Below, piece after piece: positions 46,826 to 58,716 of a stretch of DNA of 64,000 nt. The notes under the pieces are model-generated. The model searched no databases, had not been told where the DNA came from, and saw only the letters and a list, made by a program, of their open reading frames with translations. This DNA is from Acidimicrobium ferrooxidans DSM 10331 (GTDB taxonomy: Bacteria > Actinomycetota > Acidimicrobiia > Acidimicrobiales > Ilumatobacteraceae). The stretch is from contig CAMDJX010000001.1 of assembly GCA_945900735.1 (NCBI GenBank), positions 17,617 to 81,616 on the forward strand. Reading direction: 5' to 3'. The position numbers were made by a program, and so were the translations under genes. Positions within the stretch are counted from its first letter, which is position 1; every line of letters begins with the position of its first letter.

Positions 46826-47784
46826 AGCACATTCGCAGTATTTCCGAGATTGGGAAGTCGGGTGTTTTGGCCATTATTGATCGCGCCAAACAAATGGCAG
46901 AGATTAACTCTCGACCTATTCCGAAAGTTCCGGCTTTGCGCGGAAAGACAGTGGTGAGCCTGTTCCTTGAGGACTCAACTCGCACTCGATTGAGCTTCGA
47001 AACCGCAGCAAAAAGGCTTTCGGCTGAGACGATGAATTTCAGCGTTTCCAATTCGAGCGTGAATAAGGGTGAAAGCCTTCGCGACACGATCGAAACCATT
47101 TCGGACATGGGGGTTGACGCATTCGTTGTTCGTCACAAGTCGTCGGGTATTCCGTGGCAAATTGAACAATGGACCGATGCGTCCATCATCAATGCAGGGG
47201 ATGGGGCTCACCAGCACCCAACCCAGGCTCTCGTTGATTGCTTCACGATTGCGGAATCACTTGGGACTATTTCCTTCGAAGGATTAACTATCTCGATCGT
47301 CGGCGACATCCGACATAGCCGGGTCGCTCGCAGCAATGTTGAAGCGTTCGCAATGCTTGGCGCGAAAGTGATACTTGTCGCGCCGAACACACTTCTTCCG
47401 CCGGATATTGATCATTGGCCAGTCACTGTCTCAACGGAAATCGACGATGTCATCCGTGAGACCGACATTTTGTACATGCTCCGTTTGCAAAGCGAACGTA
47501 TGGATCAGGGTCTCATCCCGAATCTGTCGGAATATGGAAATCGGTTTGGACTCACAGAAAAACGTGTGGCTATCTTGCCGAGTGCATCACGAATCATGCA
47601 TCCCGGCCCCATGAATCGCGGAGTTGAAATGCAAGTCGATCCTTCGTTGCTTTCGCAGTCGTTGATTCATCGCCAGGTAGCAAACGGGGTGTCGGTGCGT
47701 ATGGCAGTTTTGTTCACTGCGCTCACATTTAATGATGATCGTGAAAATGCAATAGAACGTCTTGCAAAGGAGACAGCTCAATGA
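46822..47784 (+). CDS. pyrB: Aspartate carbamoyltransferase catalytic subunit
   Basis: LFLEDSTRTRLSFETAAKRLSAE; GDGAHQHPTQALVD. Confidence 0.96.
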   Translation: MKHIRSISEIGKSGVLAIIDRAKQMAEINSRPIPKVPALRGKTVVSLFLEDSTRTRLSFETAAKRLSAETMNFSVSNSSVNKGESLRDTIETISDMGVDAFVVRHKSSGIPWQIEQWTDASIINAGDGAHQHPTQALVDCFTIAESLGTISFEGLTISIVGDIRHSRVARSNVEAFAMLGAKVILVAPNTLLPPDIDHWPVTVSTEIDDVIRETDILYMLRLQSERMDQGLIPNLSEYGNRFGLTEKRVAILPSASRIMHPGPMNRGVEMQVDPSLLSQSLIHRQVANGVSVRMAVLFTALTFNDDRENAIERLAKETAQ

Positions 47785-49055
47785 GTGTCGCATTTCGTGG
47801 TGGGAGCATCGTTACGAAAGATGGTGTGGTCTCTGCCGATTTGTTGGTAGACGGCGGCAAGATCGCGGAGATCGGTTCGGGTCTTTCGGCCGACGAAGTC
47901 ATCGATATTTCTGGACTCGTAGTTTTTCCAGGGTTCGTAGACCTGCATGCGCATCTGCGTGAGCCAGGTAGGGAAGACACCGAGACGATAGAGACGGGTA
48001 GTCGTGCTGGTGCAAAGGGTGGCTACACGGCAGTGATTGCAATGCCAAACACAGATCCAGCGCAGGACAACGTTCCGACGATTGAGTTTGTTCGACTGCA
48101 GGGTCAACGTGCCGGATTGTTGGAAGTTATTCCAAGTGGTTGCATCACGGTTGGAAGACAAGGAAAGGCTCTCGCTCCGATGGCCGAGCTCGCGAAGGCG
48201 GGAGTCCATCTGTTTACCGACGATGGCTCTGGGGTGCAGGATCCTTTGCTCATGCGAAGAGCAATGGAGTATTCCAAGCAATTGAACGTGGTGCTGGGTC
48301 AGCATTGCGAGGTTTCTGCGCTCACTCAGGGCGCGGTGATGCACGAATGTGGTTGTTCATCGGATCTGGGCGTTCCTGGCTGGCCGTCGCTAGCGGAGGA
48401 GCTCATGGTCCACCGCGACATTGAATTGGCGCGTCTCACAGGTGCAAGGATCCATTTTCTTCACCTTTCTACTGCTGGAAGCGTCGATCTGGTTCGTCAA
48501 GCAAAGCGCGATGGTCTTCCAGTCACTGCGGAAGTGACACCTCATCACTTGTCATTGACGGCCGAAGTGCTCAGAGGTTTTGATGCAACGTTCAAAGTCA
48601 ATCCTCCATTGCGCACAATTTCCGACATTGATGCGCTGAAAGCTGGTGTATTGGATGGAACGATCGACGCCATCGCAACAGATCATGCCCCGCATTCCCG
48701 CCGGGATAAGGAATTGCCGCTCGATCAGGCGCCTCCGGGCATGCTTGGTCTCGAGACTGCGTTGGGCGTCACGTGCGCCGCGCTCGACTTAGACCCACTG
48801 GCTATCGCAAATGTGATGTCGGTCGCACCAGCGAGGATTGCAGGAATTGCAGATAGACAAGGTAACTTGCCGCGGGTGGGAGTTGCTGCAAACTTATGTT
48901 TTGTGGATCTCAATGCGTCTTGGATGGTCAACCCGCAAACCTTGGCGAGCAAGAGCACCAATACTCCCTTTGTAGGGCGCCAATTGCGTGGCAAAGTAGT
49001 ACACACAATGTTTAACGGAAATCTAGTTGTACGTGATGGTGAGGCGCTCAAGTGA
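47781..49055 (+). CDS. pyrC: Dihydroorotase
   Basis: PGFVDLHAHLREPGREDTETIETGSRAGAKGGYTAVIAMPNTDP; ATDHAPHS. Confidence 0.96.
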   Translation: MSVAFRGGSIVTKDGVVSADLLVDGGKIAEIGSGLSADEVIDISGLVVFPGFVDLHAHLREPGREDTETIETGSRAGAKGGYTAVIAMPNTDPAQDNVPTIEFVRLQGQRAGLLEVIPSGCITVGRQGKALAPMAELAKAGVHLFTDDGSGVQDPLLMRRAMEYSKQLNVVLGQHCEVSALTQGAVMHECGCSSDLGVPGWPSLAEELMVHRDIELARLTGARIHFLHLSTAGSVDLVRQAKRDGLPVTAEVTPHHLSLTAEVLRGFDATFKVNPPLRTISDIDALKAGVLDGTIDAIATDHAPHSRRDKELPLDQAPPGMLGLETALGVTCAALDLDPLAIANVMSVAPARIAGIADRQGNLPRVGVAANLCFVDLNASWMVNPQTLASKSTNTPFVGRQLRGKVVHTMFNGNLVVRDGEALK

Positions 49056-50134
49056 CAATTCGTGAAGGGGCACTGGTGCTGTCTGATGGCTCAATCTTTG
49101 AGGGCGAATTGATCGGCGCCGATTGCAAACAGGGCGTTTCTAGTGGTGAAGTTGTTTTTCACACTGCAATGACGGGGTACCAAGAGGTCATTTCCGATCC
49201 GTCATACGCCGGACAGATCGTTACGTTCACGACGCCCCACATAGGTAATTACGGAACGGCACCAGCCGATGATGAAAGTCGTGGCGTGTTCGCCAGAGGC
49301 GTGATTGTTCGTGAAATGACTAGACGCAGGAGCAACTGGCGAAGCGTCGAAGATCTCAACGACTATTTAATACGCCTCAATGTAAGCGGCATAGCGGGCG
49401 TCGATACCCGCCGTCTCACGCGAATCCTTCGTGACACGGGTGCAATGAGTGGCGCGTTCGGAAGTTCGATGGTAAATGTGCTGTTGAGCGCAGCGCAAAC
49501 CGAACTCGGCACGAGCGGCGTCAATCTGGTTACGCAGGTAACAACAGCCAAGCCGTATGTGGTGGGAAGGGGGCATCACAAGGTTGTTGCCATTGATTAT
49601 GGAATTAAATCAACCATCCTCCGTTGTTTGAGTGAAATTGCAACGGTGACAGTTGTTCCAGCCTCTACGTCGTTCGATGAGATAACCAGACTGTCTCCAG
49701 ACGGTGTGTTTCTCTCTAACGGTCCTGGCGATCCAGAAGCAGTAACCGGAGCACCCGAGGTGATTTCAGCGCTCGTCAGCAGCGGTACTCCTGTATTCGG
49801 TATCTGTTTAGGACACCAACTGCTCACGCTTGCACTTGGGGGGAAAACGTTCAAGCTTCCTTTCGGTCATCACGGAGCGAACCATCCGGTGCGAAAACTC
49901 TCTACAGGCGCAGTGGAGATCACAAGTCAAAATCACAATTTCTGTGTCGACCCAGAATCTCTTGCAGGTATCTCGCAAATCACTCACACGAATCTCAACG
50001 ACAACACCAACGAAGGAATGAAGGTGATTGGCGCCAACGCGTTCAGTGTGCAATATCACCCCGAGGCAGGGCCAGGGCCACACGACAGCCGATACCTTTT
50101 TGCTGAATTCAAAACGATGATGGAGGAGAGATAA
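49052..50134 (+). CDS. carA: Carbamoyl-phosphate synthase small subunit
   Basis: [37 protein letters not shown]. Confidence 0.97.
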   Translation: MTIREGALVLSDGSIFEGELIGADCKQGVSSGEVVFHTAMTGYQEVISDPSYAGQIVTFTTPHIGNYGTAPADDESRGVFARGVIVREMTRRRSNWRSVEDLNDYLIRLNVSGIAGVDTRRLTRILRDTGAMSGAFGSSMVNVLLSAAQTELGTSGVNLVTQVTTAKPYVVGRGHHKVVAIDYGIKSTILRCLSEIATVTVVPASTSFDEITRLSPDGVFLSNGPGDPEAVTGAPEVISALVSSGTPVFGICLGHQLLTLALGGKTFKLPFGHHGANHPVRKLSTGAVEITSQNHNFCVDPESLAGISQITHTNLNDNTNEGMKVIGANAFSVQYHPEAGPGPHDSRYLFAEFKTMMEER

Positions 50135-53100
50135 TGCCTCGTCGTAGTGATCTTAAAACGATTCTGATCATTGGCTCTGGTCCAATTGTCATAGGTCAGG
50201 CATGTGAATTTGATTATTCGGGAACGCAGGCGTGTCGCGTTCTGCGCGAAGAGGGTTACCGAGTAATTTTGGCCAACTCGAACCCGGCAACGATCATGAC
50301 CGATCCAGATTTTGCCGACCGAACTTATATCGAACCGCTGACTGTCGAGGTATTGAGCGCCATCATCGACCGCGAAAAACCTGATGCAGTGCTGCCAACG
50401 CTTGGAGGGCAAACTGCACTAAACCTTGCAATGGAGTTGTTCGCGATAGGGAAAGTGGGTGTACCCGGAACACCAGAGTTGATTGGTGCGAACGCCGAGG
50501 CGATTGCCACGGCCGAAGACAGAGAAAAATTCAAGTTGGCAATGATTGAGATCGGTCTCAAGGTGCCTCGAAGTGGTGTTGCCCACAACATGCAAGAAGC
50601 AGAAAAAGTGTGTCTCGAGATTGGCTTGCCGATCATCATTCGGCCCGCATACATTTTGGGCGGTCGCGGCACGGGCATCGCCCACACTCCTGAAGAATTC
50701 ACTCGACTCGCGGCTAATGGCATCGCTGCCAGCCCCATCGGAGAAATTCTGATCGAAGAATCAATTGCTGGCTGGAAAGAATTCGAATTAGAGGTAATGC
50801 GCGATAAGGCCGACAACTGCGTCATCATCTGCTCTATCGAGAACGTAGACCCGATGGGTGTGCACACCGGTGATTCGATAACAGTCGCGCCTGCGATGAC
50901 ACTTTCGGATGTCGAGTATCAAATGATGCGTGACGCCGCCTTTGCTTGTATTCGAAGAGTCGGCGTCGAAACGGGCGGGTCCAATGTTCAATTCGCGGTT
51001 AACCCGAAGAATGGCGATCAAGTTGTAATCGAGATGAATCCACGAGTTTCCAGGTCATCTGCGTTGGCATCTAAGGCAACCGGCTTTCCAATTGCAAAAA
51101 TTGCTGCAAAACTCGCTGTCGGTTACACGCTCGACGAAATCTCTAATGACATCACCAAGATGACCCCGGCAAGTTTTGAGCCAACTATTGACTACGTCGT
51201 GACAAAGGTGCCCCGGTGGGCATTCGAGAAGTTTCCCGGTACTTCAGGTGTGTTGGGGACGCAGATGCAGAGTGTTGGCGAAGCCATGGCGATCGGGCGC
51301 ACATTCCCCGAAAGTCTTCAGAAGGCACTCCGGTCTTCAGAGAACGGACATATGGGTCTCAATTGCGATCTGTCTGAGACTGCTTATGACTGCATGGCTG
51401 ACGAAGCGATGTTGAAAATGATTGCGATTCCCACGCCCGAGAGGTTGTTCCAAGTTGGTGTGTGTCTCCAACGCGGAATTTCTGTCGAGCGGGTGTACCA
51501 GGCCTGCATGATCGATCTTTGGTTCCTTGATCAAATGATGATCATCATTGAGGAGCGTTTCTATCTGTCTGCATTGACGACAGAAAATATGACCGTTCGC
51601 GACTGGAGACGAGCGAAACGACTTGGGTTTGCTGATGCCCAATTGGCATACCTCTGGTCCACAACAGAAGACGATGTCCGAGCCGCTCGCCTTAAGGCCG
51701 GAGTCATACCTACCTACAAGGCAGTGGACACTTGCAGCGCAGAGTTTGCCGCCGAGACCCCATACCACTACTCGTCGTACGAAGATGAGAATGAGGTCCG
51801 GGCTTCAAGTAAGCCGCGAGTCATCATCTTGGGTAGCGGGCCCAACCGTATTGGCCAAGGAATCGAATTTGATTACTGCTGCGTGCACGCGAGTTTTGCT
51901 TTGCGGGAAGCTGGCTACGAAACAGTGATGGTCAACTGCAATCCGGAGACCGTCTCTACCGACTACGACACGTCTGATCGCTTGTATTTCGAGCCGCTCA
52001 CCCGTGAAGATGTCATGAATGTTATTGAAGCCGAAAGTCGAGCGTCTGAGATACCACCGCGTGTGATCGTTAGTCTCGGCGGACAAACACCGTTAAAACT
52101 TGCCAATTTGATTCCCGCCGAACTCATTGCGGGTACACACCCGTCATCAATTGACCTTGCCGAAGACCGCGAAAAGTGGAGTGCATTGTGCACGTCGCTC
52201 GGGATAGCCCAACCTCCGGGTGGAACAGCATTGACTTTTGATGAAGCACTAGTTGTTGCTCGAGAAGTCGGTTATCCGGTGCTTGTTCGCCCAAGCTATG
52301 TACTAGGCGGCCGAGCTATGCAGATCGTGCATGATGATGCTCATCTGCAGCGTGCAATGGCCGAGATCGCAGCCGCGGGAAGCCTTGGGCGAGAAGGGGG
52401 ATTGTCATCCGAGCGTCCGGTGCTTATCGACAGGTTCCTCGATGATGCAACGGAAATAGATGTCGACGCTATTCGAGATTCGCAAGGTGAGGTGCTCATC
52501 GGTGGAGTGATGGAGCACGTGGAAGAGGCAGGCGTTCACTCGGGTGATTCTGCTTGCGCGATTCCACCTCCAACTCTCGAACCCTGGGTAATCGAGGCCG
52601 TCGAGTCGTACACGCGAGTGATTGCCCAGGCGCTTGGCGTTATTGGTCTCATCAACGTGCAATTTGCCGTTGCTGGCAACGCGGTGTACGTGATTGAAGC
52701 CAATCCTCGCGCCAGTCGTACAGTTCCGTTCGTCGCGAAGGCAACTGGCGTCTCGTTGGCGAAGGTTGCTAGTCGTGTGATGCTCGGCGCAAGTCTTTCC
52801 GATCTTCGAATCGAAGGAGTATTGCGTGCTCCAGTGAACAACGGTCACGTTTCCGTGAAGGAAGCCGTGCTTCCGTTTAACCGCTTCCCAGAAGTCGATA
52901 CAGCGCTCGGGCCTGAAATGCGAAGCACCGGTGAAGTCATGGGCATCGATTCAACATTTGGTCGGGCCTTCATAAAAGCCGAAACTGCGGCCGGCACACG
53001 GTTGCCTCTAGCCGGAATGGTATTTCTCTCGCTGAACGATAAGGACAAGCCAAGTGGTTTGGTTGTTGCTAAACGTCTGCGTCAATTGAATCTTGGGATC

Positions 53101-53430
53101 GTCGCTACATCGGGAACAGCGCAATATCTAGAACGTTTTGGATACCCAGTAGACCGAGTTGTCGGAAAAGTTTCCGAACAAAACACTGCATCTGCTGTAC
53201 GCGATGATGCAGTTGATCTCATTTCGCGGGGTGAGATTGCATTTGTGATCAATACGCCTAGGGGTCGTGGTGCTCACTCCGATGGTGAGGCCATTCGAAA
53301 GGCCGCCAACATTTGGCACGTTTCGTCGGTCACCACGATAAATGCTGCATTGGCCGCAGTTCAAGGTTTGGCCGAACAACAGGAGCATCCATTGGAAGTT
53401 CGGTCACTTCAGGAGTACCACCAACGGTGA
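50134..53430 (+). CDS. carB: Carbamoyl-phosphate synthase large subunit
   Basis: [33 protein letters not shown]; duplicated ATP-grasp; 1098 aa. Confidence 0.98.
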   Translation: MPRRSDLKTILIIGSGPIVIGQACEFDYSGTQACRVLREEGYRVILANSNPATIMTDPDFADRTYIEPLTVEVLSAIIDREKPDAVLPTLGGQTALNLAMELFAIGKVGVPGTPELIGANAEAIATAEDREKFKLAMIEIGLKVPRSGVAHNMQEAEKVCLEIGLPIIIRPAYILGGRGTGIAHTPEEFTRLAANGIAASPIGEILIEESIAGWKEFELEVMRDKADNCVIICSIENVDPMGVHTGDSITVAPAMTLSDVEYQMMRDAAFACIRRVGVETGGSNVQFAVNPKNGDQVVIEMNPRVSRSSALASKATGFPIAKIAAKLAVGYTLDEISNDITKMTPASFEPTIDYVVTKVPRWAFEKFPGTSGVLGTQMQSVGEAMAIGRTFPESLQKALRSSENGHMGLNCDLSETAYDCMADEAMLKMIAIPTPERLFQVGVCLQRGISVERVYQACMIDLWFLDQMMIIIEERFYLSALTTENMTVRDWRRAKRLGFADAQLAYLWSTTEDDVRAARLKAGVIPTYKAVDTCSAEFAAETPYHYSSYEDENEVRASSKPRVIILGSGPNRIGQGIEFDYCCVHASFALREAGYETVMVNCNPETVSTDYDTSDRLYFEPLTREDVMNVIEAESRASEIPPRVIVSLGGQTPLKLANLIPAELIAGTHPSSIDLAEDREKWSALCTSLGIAQPPGGTALTFDEALVVAREVGYPVLVRPSYVLGGRAMQIVHDDAHLQRAMAEIAAAGSLGREGGLSSERPVLIDRFLDDATEIDVDAIRDSQGEVLIGGVMEHVEEAGVHSGDSACAIPPPTLEPWVIEAVESYTRVIAQALGVIGLINVQFAVAGNAVYVIEANPRASRTVPFVAKATGVSLAKVASRVMLGASLSDLRIEGVLRAPVNNGHVSVKEAVLPFNRFPEVDTALGPEMRSTGEVMGIDSTFGRAFIKAETAAGTRLPLAGMVFLSLNDKDKPSGLVVAKRLRQLNLGIVATSGTAQYLERFGYPVDRVVGKVSEQNTASAVRDDAVDLISRGEIAFVINTPRGRGAHSDGEAIRKAANIWHVSSVTTINAALAAVQGLAEQQEHPLEVRSLQEYHQR

Positions 53431-54395
53431 GAGGGCAAAAACACTTCGATCACTCGGCTCGAATAAACGACGTGGTGTTCAAGTCGCCGGTTCTATTGGC
53501 ATCGGGAACGGCTGGACACGCTGATGAACTTGAACCGTATTTCCCGCTCAGCGAAATAGGGGCAGTCGTCGTCAAATCGATGTCGGCCTTCGAGTGGGCG
53601 GGCAACAAGGCGCCACGTCTTCGCCCAACAAACACGGGCATGTTGAATGCGGTTGGATTGCAGGGCTTGGGAGTCGCGCATTGGATCGAGCATGACTTGC
53701 CGCGATTGAAAAAAGTAGGAGCAACGATTGTTGCAAGTATCTGGGGATTTAGCATCGACGATTACCAATCGGCGGCGGCACTCTTGTCGGGTGTTTCAAC
53801 AGATCTCGCTGCAATTGAGATCAATCTTTCGTGCCCAAACATTGGTTCAAGCAACAAAGCTGCAAATACTCCACATGGAATCTTCGCTCACGATGAGAGT
53901 CTTTCAGCCGAGATAGTAAAGGCGTGTTCGGTGGCCAAAGTGCCGTTGTGGGCGAAACTCAGTCCCAATACCGATCGCGTTGTCGATGTTGCCGCGGCGG
54001 TCGAGGAAGCGGGCTGTCAAGCGGTGACGTTAATCAACACTGCTTTGGGTCTGGCCATTGATGTTGAGACAGGTTTGCCTGCACTTGGAAATGGTGGAGG
54101 GGGCCTTTCGGGTAGTGGCATTCATCCGATCGCAGTTCGGACGATCTTCGATGTACGCAGTCGATTGCCTCGACTGCCGATCATCGGGGTAGGCGGAATT
54201 TCAAGGGGTGTGGATGCAATCGAAATGATGATGGCTGGTGCATCATGTATCCAAATCGGCACTGCCACGTTTGCAGATCCGCGCGCAGCGATGCGTATCG
54301 ATCGTGAAATGCGTCAATGGGCACGGAAGCGTGGTGTCAATAATTGGAATGAGGTTGTCAACGCCGCTCACAAAGGCGGACTGGCATCGAAATAG
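53427..54395 (+). CDS. pyrD: Dihydroorotate dehydrogenase (class 1B-like)
   Basis: [51 protein letters not shown] overlap with carB. Confidence 0.9.
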   Translation: MRGQKHFDHSARINDVVFKSPVLLASGTAGHADELEPYFPLSEIGAVVVKSMSAFEWAGNKAPRLRPTNTGMLNAVGLQGLGVAHWIEHDLPRLKKVGATIVASIWGFSIDDYQSAAALLSGVSTDLAAIEINLSCPNIGSSNKAANTPHGIFAHDESLSAEIVKACSVAKVPLWAKLSPNTDRVVDVAAAVEEAGCQAVTLINTALGLAIDVETGLPALGNGGGGLSGSGIHPIAVRTIFDVRSRLPRLPIIGVGGISRGVDAIEMMMAGASCIQIGTATFADPRAAMRIDREMRQWARKRGVNNWNEVVNAAHKGGLASK

Positions 54396-54398
54396 CGA

Positions 54399-54410
54399 TA
54401 AACTTAGGCA
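54399..54410 (+). promoter_or_regulatory. Putative leaderless promoter: TAAACT-N6-ATG (mihF)
   Basis: TAAACT 54399-54404, 6-nt spacer, ATG 54411. Confidence 0.5.
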
Positions 54411-54701
54411 ATGTCGACGCCTTCACTGACCGAATTGCGAGATGAAATAGCGAGGTTGTGCGACGACGTTTCTACCGGCCGTGTAACGATTCAAACAGTG
54501 TTTGACGTAGCTGGCGATGAGGCTGCGCCGCTATCCAACACCTACGTATACGTGGTGAAACTCATTGAACGTATCCCAACTGTCGGGAAAGTCAGGGCTC
54601 GCAGAATTCTTGCTGACATGGCATTATCGGAGCGATCTCACGTCGGTGATCTCACGCCAGAGCAACGTTCCTCGATTATCGAGCAAGTTACTCAATCATG
54701 A
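54411..54701 (+). CDS. mihF: Actinobacterial integration host factor MihF
   Basis: VVKLIERIPTVGKVRARRILADMALSERSHVGDLTPEQR. Confidence 0.93.
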   Translation: MSTPSLTELRDEIARLCDDVSTGRVTIQTVFDVAGDEAAPLSNTYVYVVKLIERIPTVGKVRARRILADMALSERSHVGDLTPEQRSSIIEQVTQS

Positions 54702-55249
54702 GTTCGCTGATCATCGTTGTCTCAGGGCCTGGTGGTGTTGGCAAGAGCACAATTGTTGAAGCTCTCGTACGACGCGACGATCGTTTGTGGCTTAGTCGTT
54801 CTTGGACTACTCGCGAACGAAGGCCGGGCGAGGCAGAAGATGCCTATGTGTTTGTCACTCGTGAACAGTTTCAACAGCGAATAGCGAATAACGGTTTTCT
54901 TGAATGGACAGAGTTCATCGGCAATATGTATGGAACCCCAAATCCCGAGGCCCCAATCGGTCGGGACATCGTTCTTGAAATTGAAGTTGATGGTGCAAGT
55001 CAAGTGAAGAAAATGCATCCCGATGCCGTGCTGTTATTCGTGTTGCCACCAACGCGAGAAGAGCAGCGCGCCCGCCTTCAAGGCAGGGGTGACGTGGAAC
55101 AAAAGGTTGAGCAGCGACTGCAAAAAGCCGAAGATGAGGAACCCATTGGCAAGGCGATTGCGGATTTTGTCTTGATCAATGATGACTTGAGCGCGACGAT
55201 TGACGAGATGCTCGAATTAATCAATGCTGTTCGAGCCAAACGCGCCTAA
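54698..55249 (+). CDS. gmk: Guanylate kinase
   Basis: VVSGPGGVGKSTIVEALVRRD; SRSWTTRERRPGEAEDAYVFVTREQF. Confidence 0.95.
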   Translation: MSSLIIVVSGPGGVGKSTIVEALVRRDDRLWLSRSWTTRERRPGEAEDAYVFVTREQFQQRIANNGFLEWTEFIGNMYGTPNPEAPIGRDIVLEIEVDGASQVKKMHPDAVLLFVLPPTREEQRARLQGRGDVEQKVEQRLQKAEDEEPIGKAIADFVLINDDLSATIDEMLELINAVRAKRA

Positions 55250-55339
55250 ATCTCTCGTTTCTGCGCCCGAATCCCGCGCTAGAGTGATATGCCTTGGAGT
55301 TCGCCTCCATCAATCTTTATGAAGTGAAAGGAACCCCAC

Positions 55340-55705
55340 GTGGCCACTGAAGACACCATGATGAACCCACCGCTCGAGAGCCTGATGAAGCGCACGTTGT
55401 CAAAGTTCAGTCTCGTGACCTTGTCGGCCCGTCGTGCACGCGAGATCAATTCGTATTTCAACCAGTTGGGCGAAGGCCTCGGCACCATGGTCCCGCCACA
55501 GGTCAGCTCCACCTCGCGCAAGCCTCTTTCGATCAGCTTCGAAGAAATTGCTGCCGACAAAATTCTTAGCGTGCCAATGAGGGCCTACGAGGAGCCAGAG
55601 GCCGACGCCGACGCCGCCCTCCTTGATGTTGCTGCCGACGCAGTAGTGGAGTCATTCGAAGCCACCGATCTGCCAACTGGCGAGGTTGTTGCCGACGCCG
55701 AGTAG
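55340..55705 (+). CDS. rpoZ: DNA-directed RNA polymerase omega subunit with acidic C-terminal extension
   Basis: LESLMKRTLSKFSLVTLSARRAREINSYFNQLGEGLGTMVPPQV; position between gmk and metK; GTG start. Confidence 0.88.
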   Translation: MATEDTMMNPPLESLMKRTLSKFSLVTLSARRAREINSYFNQLGEGLGTMVPPQVSSTSRKPLSISFEEIAADKILSVPMRAYEEPEADADAALLDVAADAVVESFEATDLPTGEVVADAE

Positions 55706-55753
55706 CACTTTCTACTAGTGTCTGATCGTCGTATCACCACTAGAGGAGTACTC

Positions 55754-56947
55754 GTGAGAAATTTTACTTTCACTTCGGAGAGCGTTACCGAAGGACACCC
55801 AGACAAGATGGCCGATCAAGTTTCGGATGCCGTCCTGGACGCAATCTTGGCCGAAGATCCGCAAGGTCGAGTCGCCTGCGAAACACTCCTCACTACTGGT
55901 TTGTGTGTTGTTGCAGGAGAAATCACCACTTCTGCCTACGTCGACATTCCGAAGTTGGCCCGCGAAGTAATCAAGGACATTGGTTACGACAATGCGCTGT
56001 ACGGCTTTGACGGCAATACCTGCGGAGTCATCGTTTCAATCGACGAACAGAGCTCCCACATTGCGCAAGGCGTGGATAAGAGCGAGGAAGTTCGCGCGGG
56101 AAAGAGTGGCGAGGACAAGCTCAACAGCCAGGGCGCCGGCGACCAAGGAATGATGTTTGGTTACGCATGTGACGAGACAGCCGAATTGATGCCATTGCCG
56201 ATTTGGCTCGCTCACCGCATGGCCGAAAAGCTTGCCGAAGTTCGAAAGTCGGGCGCAGTTCCATACTTGCGTCCAGATGGAAAAACTCAGGTGACATTCG
56301 AATACGAGAATGGAAGACCAGTTCGTCTTTCCACCGTGTTGATCTCGACGCAACACGCCGACGGGCAACCTCGAGACACAGTGATTCGTCCAGATTTAAT
56401 TGAGCAGGTCATTCGTCCGGTCATCCCCGCGCAGTTTGCAAATGACGATTACGCCGTTCACGTCAACCCGACTGGTGACTTCGTCAAGGGTGGACCACAC
56501 GCCGACACCGGCCTAACTGGTCGCAAGATCATTGTTGATACCTACGGTGGTATGGGTCGTCATGGTGGTGGCGCATTTAGCGGTAAAGATCCATCAAAGG
56601 TAGACCGCTCTGCTGCTTACGCGGCAAGATGGGTTGCTAAGCATGTGGTCGCATCCGGTGCTGCATCGCGATGCGAGGTGCAAGTTGCATACGCAATTGG
56701 CATGGCTCAACCAATCAGCATTTTGGTCGAAACATTTGGAACGAACACGGTTGACGAGATCGAAATCGAGAAGGCCGTTCGATCGGTATTCGACTTGCGT
56801 CCGGCAGCCATTGTGCGTGACTTGGACTTGAAGCGTCCGATCTATCGCAAAACGGCGGCGTACGGTCACTTCGGTCGCGAGCTTCCAGAATTCACTTGGG
56901 AGACATTGTCTCGCCTCAAGGAATTTAAGGCCGCAGTCAAACTCTGA
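55754..56947 (+). CDS. metK: S-adenosylmethionine synthase
   Basis: [58 protein letters not shown] start after GAGG SD. Confidence 0.97.
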   Translation: MRNFTFTSESVTEGHPDKMADQVSDAVLDAILAEDPQGRVACETLLTTGLCVVAGEITTSAYVDIPKLAREVIKDIGYDNALYGFDGNTCGVIVSIDEQSSHIAQGVDKSEEVRAGKSGEDKLNSQGAGDQGMMFGYACDETAELMPLPIWLAHRMAEKLAEVRKSGAVPYLRPDGKTQVTFEYENGRPVRLSTVLISTQHADGQPRDTVIRPDLIEQVIRPVIPAQFANDDYAVHVNPTGDFVKGGPHADTGLTGRKIIVDTYGGMGRHGGGAFSGKDPSKVDRSAAYAARWVAKHVVASGAASRCEVQVAYAIGMAQPISILVETFGTNTVDEIEIEKAVRSVFDLRPAAIVRDLDLKRPIYRKTAAYGHFGRELPEFTWETLSRLKEFKAAVKL

Positions 56948-58716
56948 CAACTATTGCGCGGGTCGTCCCCGATGTCACTGGCATCGACAAAGTGTTCGAC
57001 TATGTCGTGCCCGAGAGCATGGTTACGGAGTTGGCGGTTGGCGATCGTGTTCGCATAGTTCTTCACGGGCGAACGGTTTCCGCGTGGGTTGGGTCGATCG
57101 GTGAGTCGGAAGACGATTTCTCCAACATTGATATCTCGCGCCTTTTATCGATTGTAAAGATTCAGGGTCGCGGCCCTGATGCGGATGTCATTCGGTTGTT
57201 CGCGGAAGTTAAATCCCGTTGGCAGGGTCGCATCCGTTCGCTTTATGTGACTGCCACACCGGCGACTCTTGTTCAGACATTTCCGTCCAGCCGACGCGCC
57301 AAAGATCGAATGGTGTTTGCTCAGGGGGCAGACAATTTGGTCGCTCAGTGCGTTAAATCTCGATCCAATGTGCTCGTAAGACGTGGTCCTACCGTTTCGC
57401 CACTCGCCACGGTGCTTGGAGCAGCAGTAAATGGACCAACACTGGTCGTCATTCCAACGGTTACTCGCGCAAGGTTGTTGGCGGCGGCGCTCAAACGACA
57501 GGGACTATCAGTTGCGCTGGTTCCCGATGAGTGGGCGAACGCTGCTGGTGGCGTGGACGTTGTCATTGGCGCTCGTAGCGCGGTTTTTGCAAGGGTTCCC
57601 AACCTGTGCGCCATTGTCGTCATCGACGAGCATGACGATTCGCTTCAGGAAGAGCGCACTCCGACATGGCACGCCCGAGATGTGGCAATAATGCGCGCGC
57701 GGCAACAACAGATTTCGTGTGTTTTGTGCTCTCCGATTCCAAGCGTCACGGCAGCACATTGGGCCATTGGCCAGCAAATTGTTTCAGACGATCAACGCGA
57801 GCTCTCCGAATGGCCATCAATACGTATCGTCGATCGGTCAGTTGACGATGAATGGCCAAACTCTCTTGTGTCGAGCGCACTGGTCGCCGAAATTCGAGAT
57901 CACTCAAGAAGAGTTGCCCTTATCCATAACGCAAAGGGGCGTGCAAGGCTTGTTGCCTGCGCTGCTTGTAAGAGTTTGGCTCGTTGTTCGTCGTGTCACG
58001 GTGCCATGAACATCACTTCGGAAGCTGTTTTCGAGTGCGGACGTTGCAAAGAGTCCCGCCCGCAGGTTTGTCTTTCATGTGGAGCTGGCAAGTTCGCCGT
58101 AATCAAGCCAGGAATTTCGCGCTTACGAGAAGAAATTGCACTTGCAGCTGGACGAAAAATTGACGATGTGGTCTTGATATCGGGGCAATCAAAAGACACT
58201 GTCGACACGTCGAAAATGCTATTCATCGGCACGGAGTCGCTTCTTCATCGCCTAAAAGATGTTGATTCGGTTATCTTTCTCGACATCGATCTAGAACTCT
58301 CTGCTCCCCGTTATCGAGCTTCGGAAATTTCAGCAACATTGCTGATTGGGGCTGCTCGACTGGTTTCGCGTAGCAGCAAGGATGGAAGGGTCCTGGTGCA
58401 GACATTCAATGCCCAGCACCCTTTGTTACAGGCAGTATCCGAGAGAAGTATCGATTCGTACATCGCAAGCGAGATTGCGTCTCGTTCGGCCATGAAAATG
58501 CCCCCGTTCAGCAGCCTCGCGCAAGTTTCGGGTGTAGCGGCGCCAGAGGTGGTGGCCTTTATAGAAAATCAAATGGGCATTTCCGTAAGCACCGATAATC
58601 AAGGCGCTTACCTCATCCGATCCGACACCTGGCAAATCCTCTCGGGTGCGCTCGACGCGATGGGCCTTTCCAAGAGCGCTCGATACAAGTTGGTTGTAGA
58701 TCCGCCGCGCGTCTAG
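56944..58716 (+). CDS. priA: Replication restart protein PriA, actinobacterial type with degenerate helicase Walker A
   Basis: [25 protein letters not shown]-terminus reads through from CTG 56944; zinc-cluster cysteines CAAC...CSSC...CGRC...CLSC present; no GxxGxGKT. Confidence 0.88.
   Translation: MTTIARVVPDVTGIDKVFDYVVPESMVTELAVGDRVRIVLHGRTVSAWVGSIGESEDDFSNIDISRLLSIVKIQGRGPDADVIRLFAEVKSRWQGRIRSLYVTATPATLVQTFPSSRRAKDRMVFAQGADNLVAQCVKSRSNVLVRRGPTVSPLATVLGAAVNGPTLVVIPTVTRARLLAAALKRQGLSVALVPDEWANAAGGVDVVIGARSAVFARVPNLCAIVVIDEHDDSLQEERTPTWHARDVAIMRARQQQISCVLCSPIPSVTAAHWAIGQQIVSDDQRELSEWPSIRIVDRSVDDEWPNSLVSSALVAEIRDHSRRVALIHNAKGRARLVACAACKSLARCSSCHGAMNITSEAVFECGRCKESRPQVCLSCGAGKFAVIKPGISRLREEIALAAGRKIDDVVLISGQSKDTVDTSKMLFIGTESLLHRLKDVDSVIFLDIDLELSAPRYRASEISATLLIGAARLVSRSSKDGRVLVQTFNAQHPLLQAVSERSIDSYIASEIASRSAMKMPPFSSLAQVSGVAAPEVVAFIENQMGISVSTDNQGAYLIRSDTWQILSGALDAMGLSKSARYKLVVDPPRV

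Noticed and set aside
47778-48344. 188-aa minus-strand ORF antisense to pyrC
   Set aside because: No recognisable motifs and fully shadowed by a confidently identified dihydroorotase.
50325-50867. 180-aa minus-strand ORF antisense to carB
   Set aside because: Shadow ORF of a conserved CDS; no family signature.
55580-55705. GCCGACGCCGACGCCG repeat-like sequence at the rpoZ 3' end
   Set aside because: Explained as codons for an acidic Ala/Asp/Glu C-terminal tail; not a genuine tandem array.
55715-55743. CTAGTG...CACTAG inverted repeat upstream of metK considered as a SAM riboswitch
   Set aside because: Leader is only ~26-48 nt and the arms are 6 bp; far too short for any known SAM riboswitch class.
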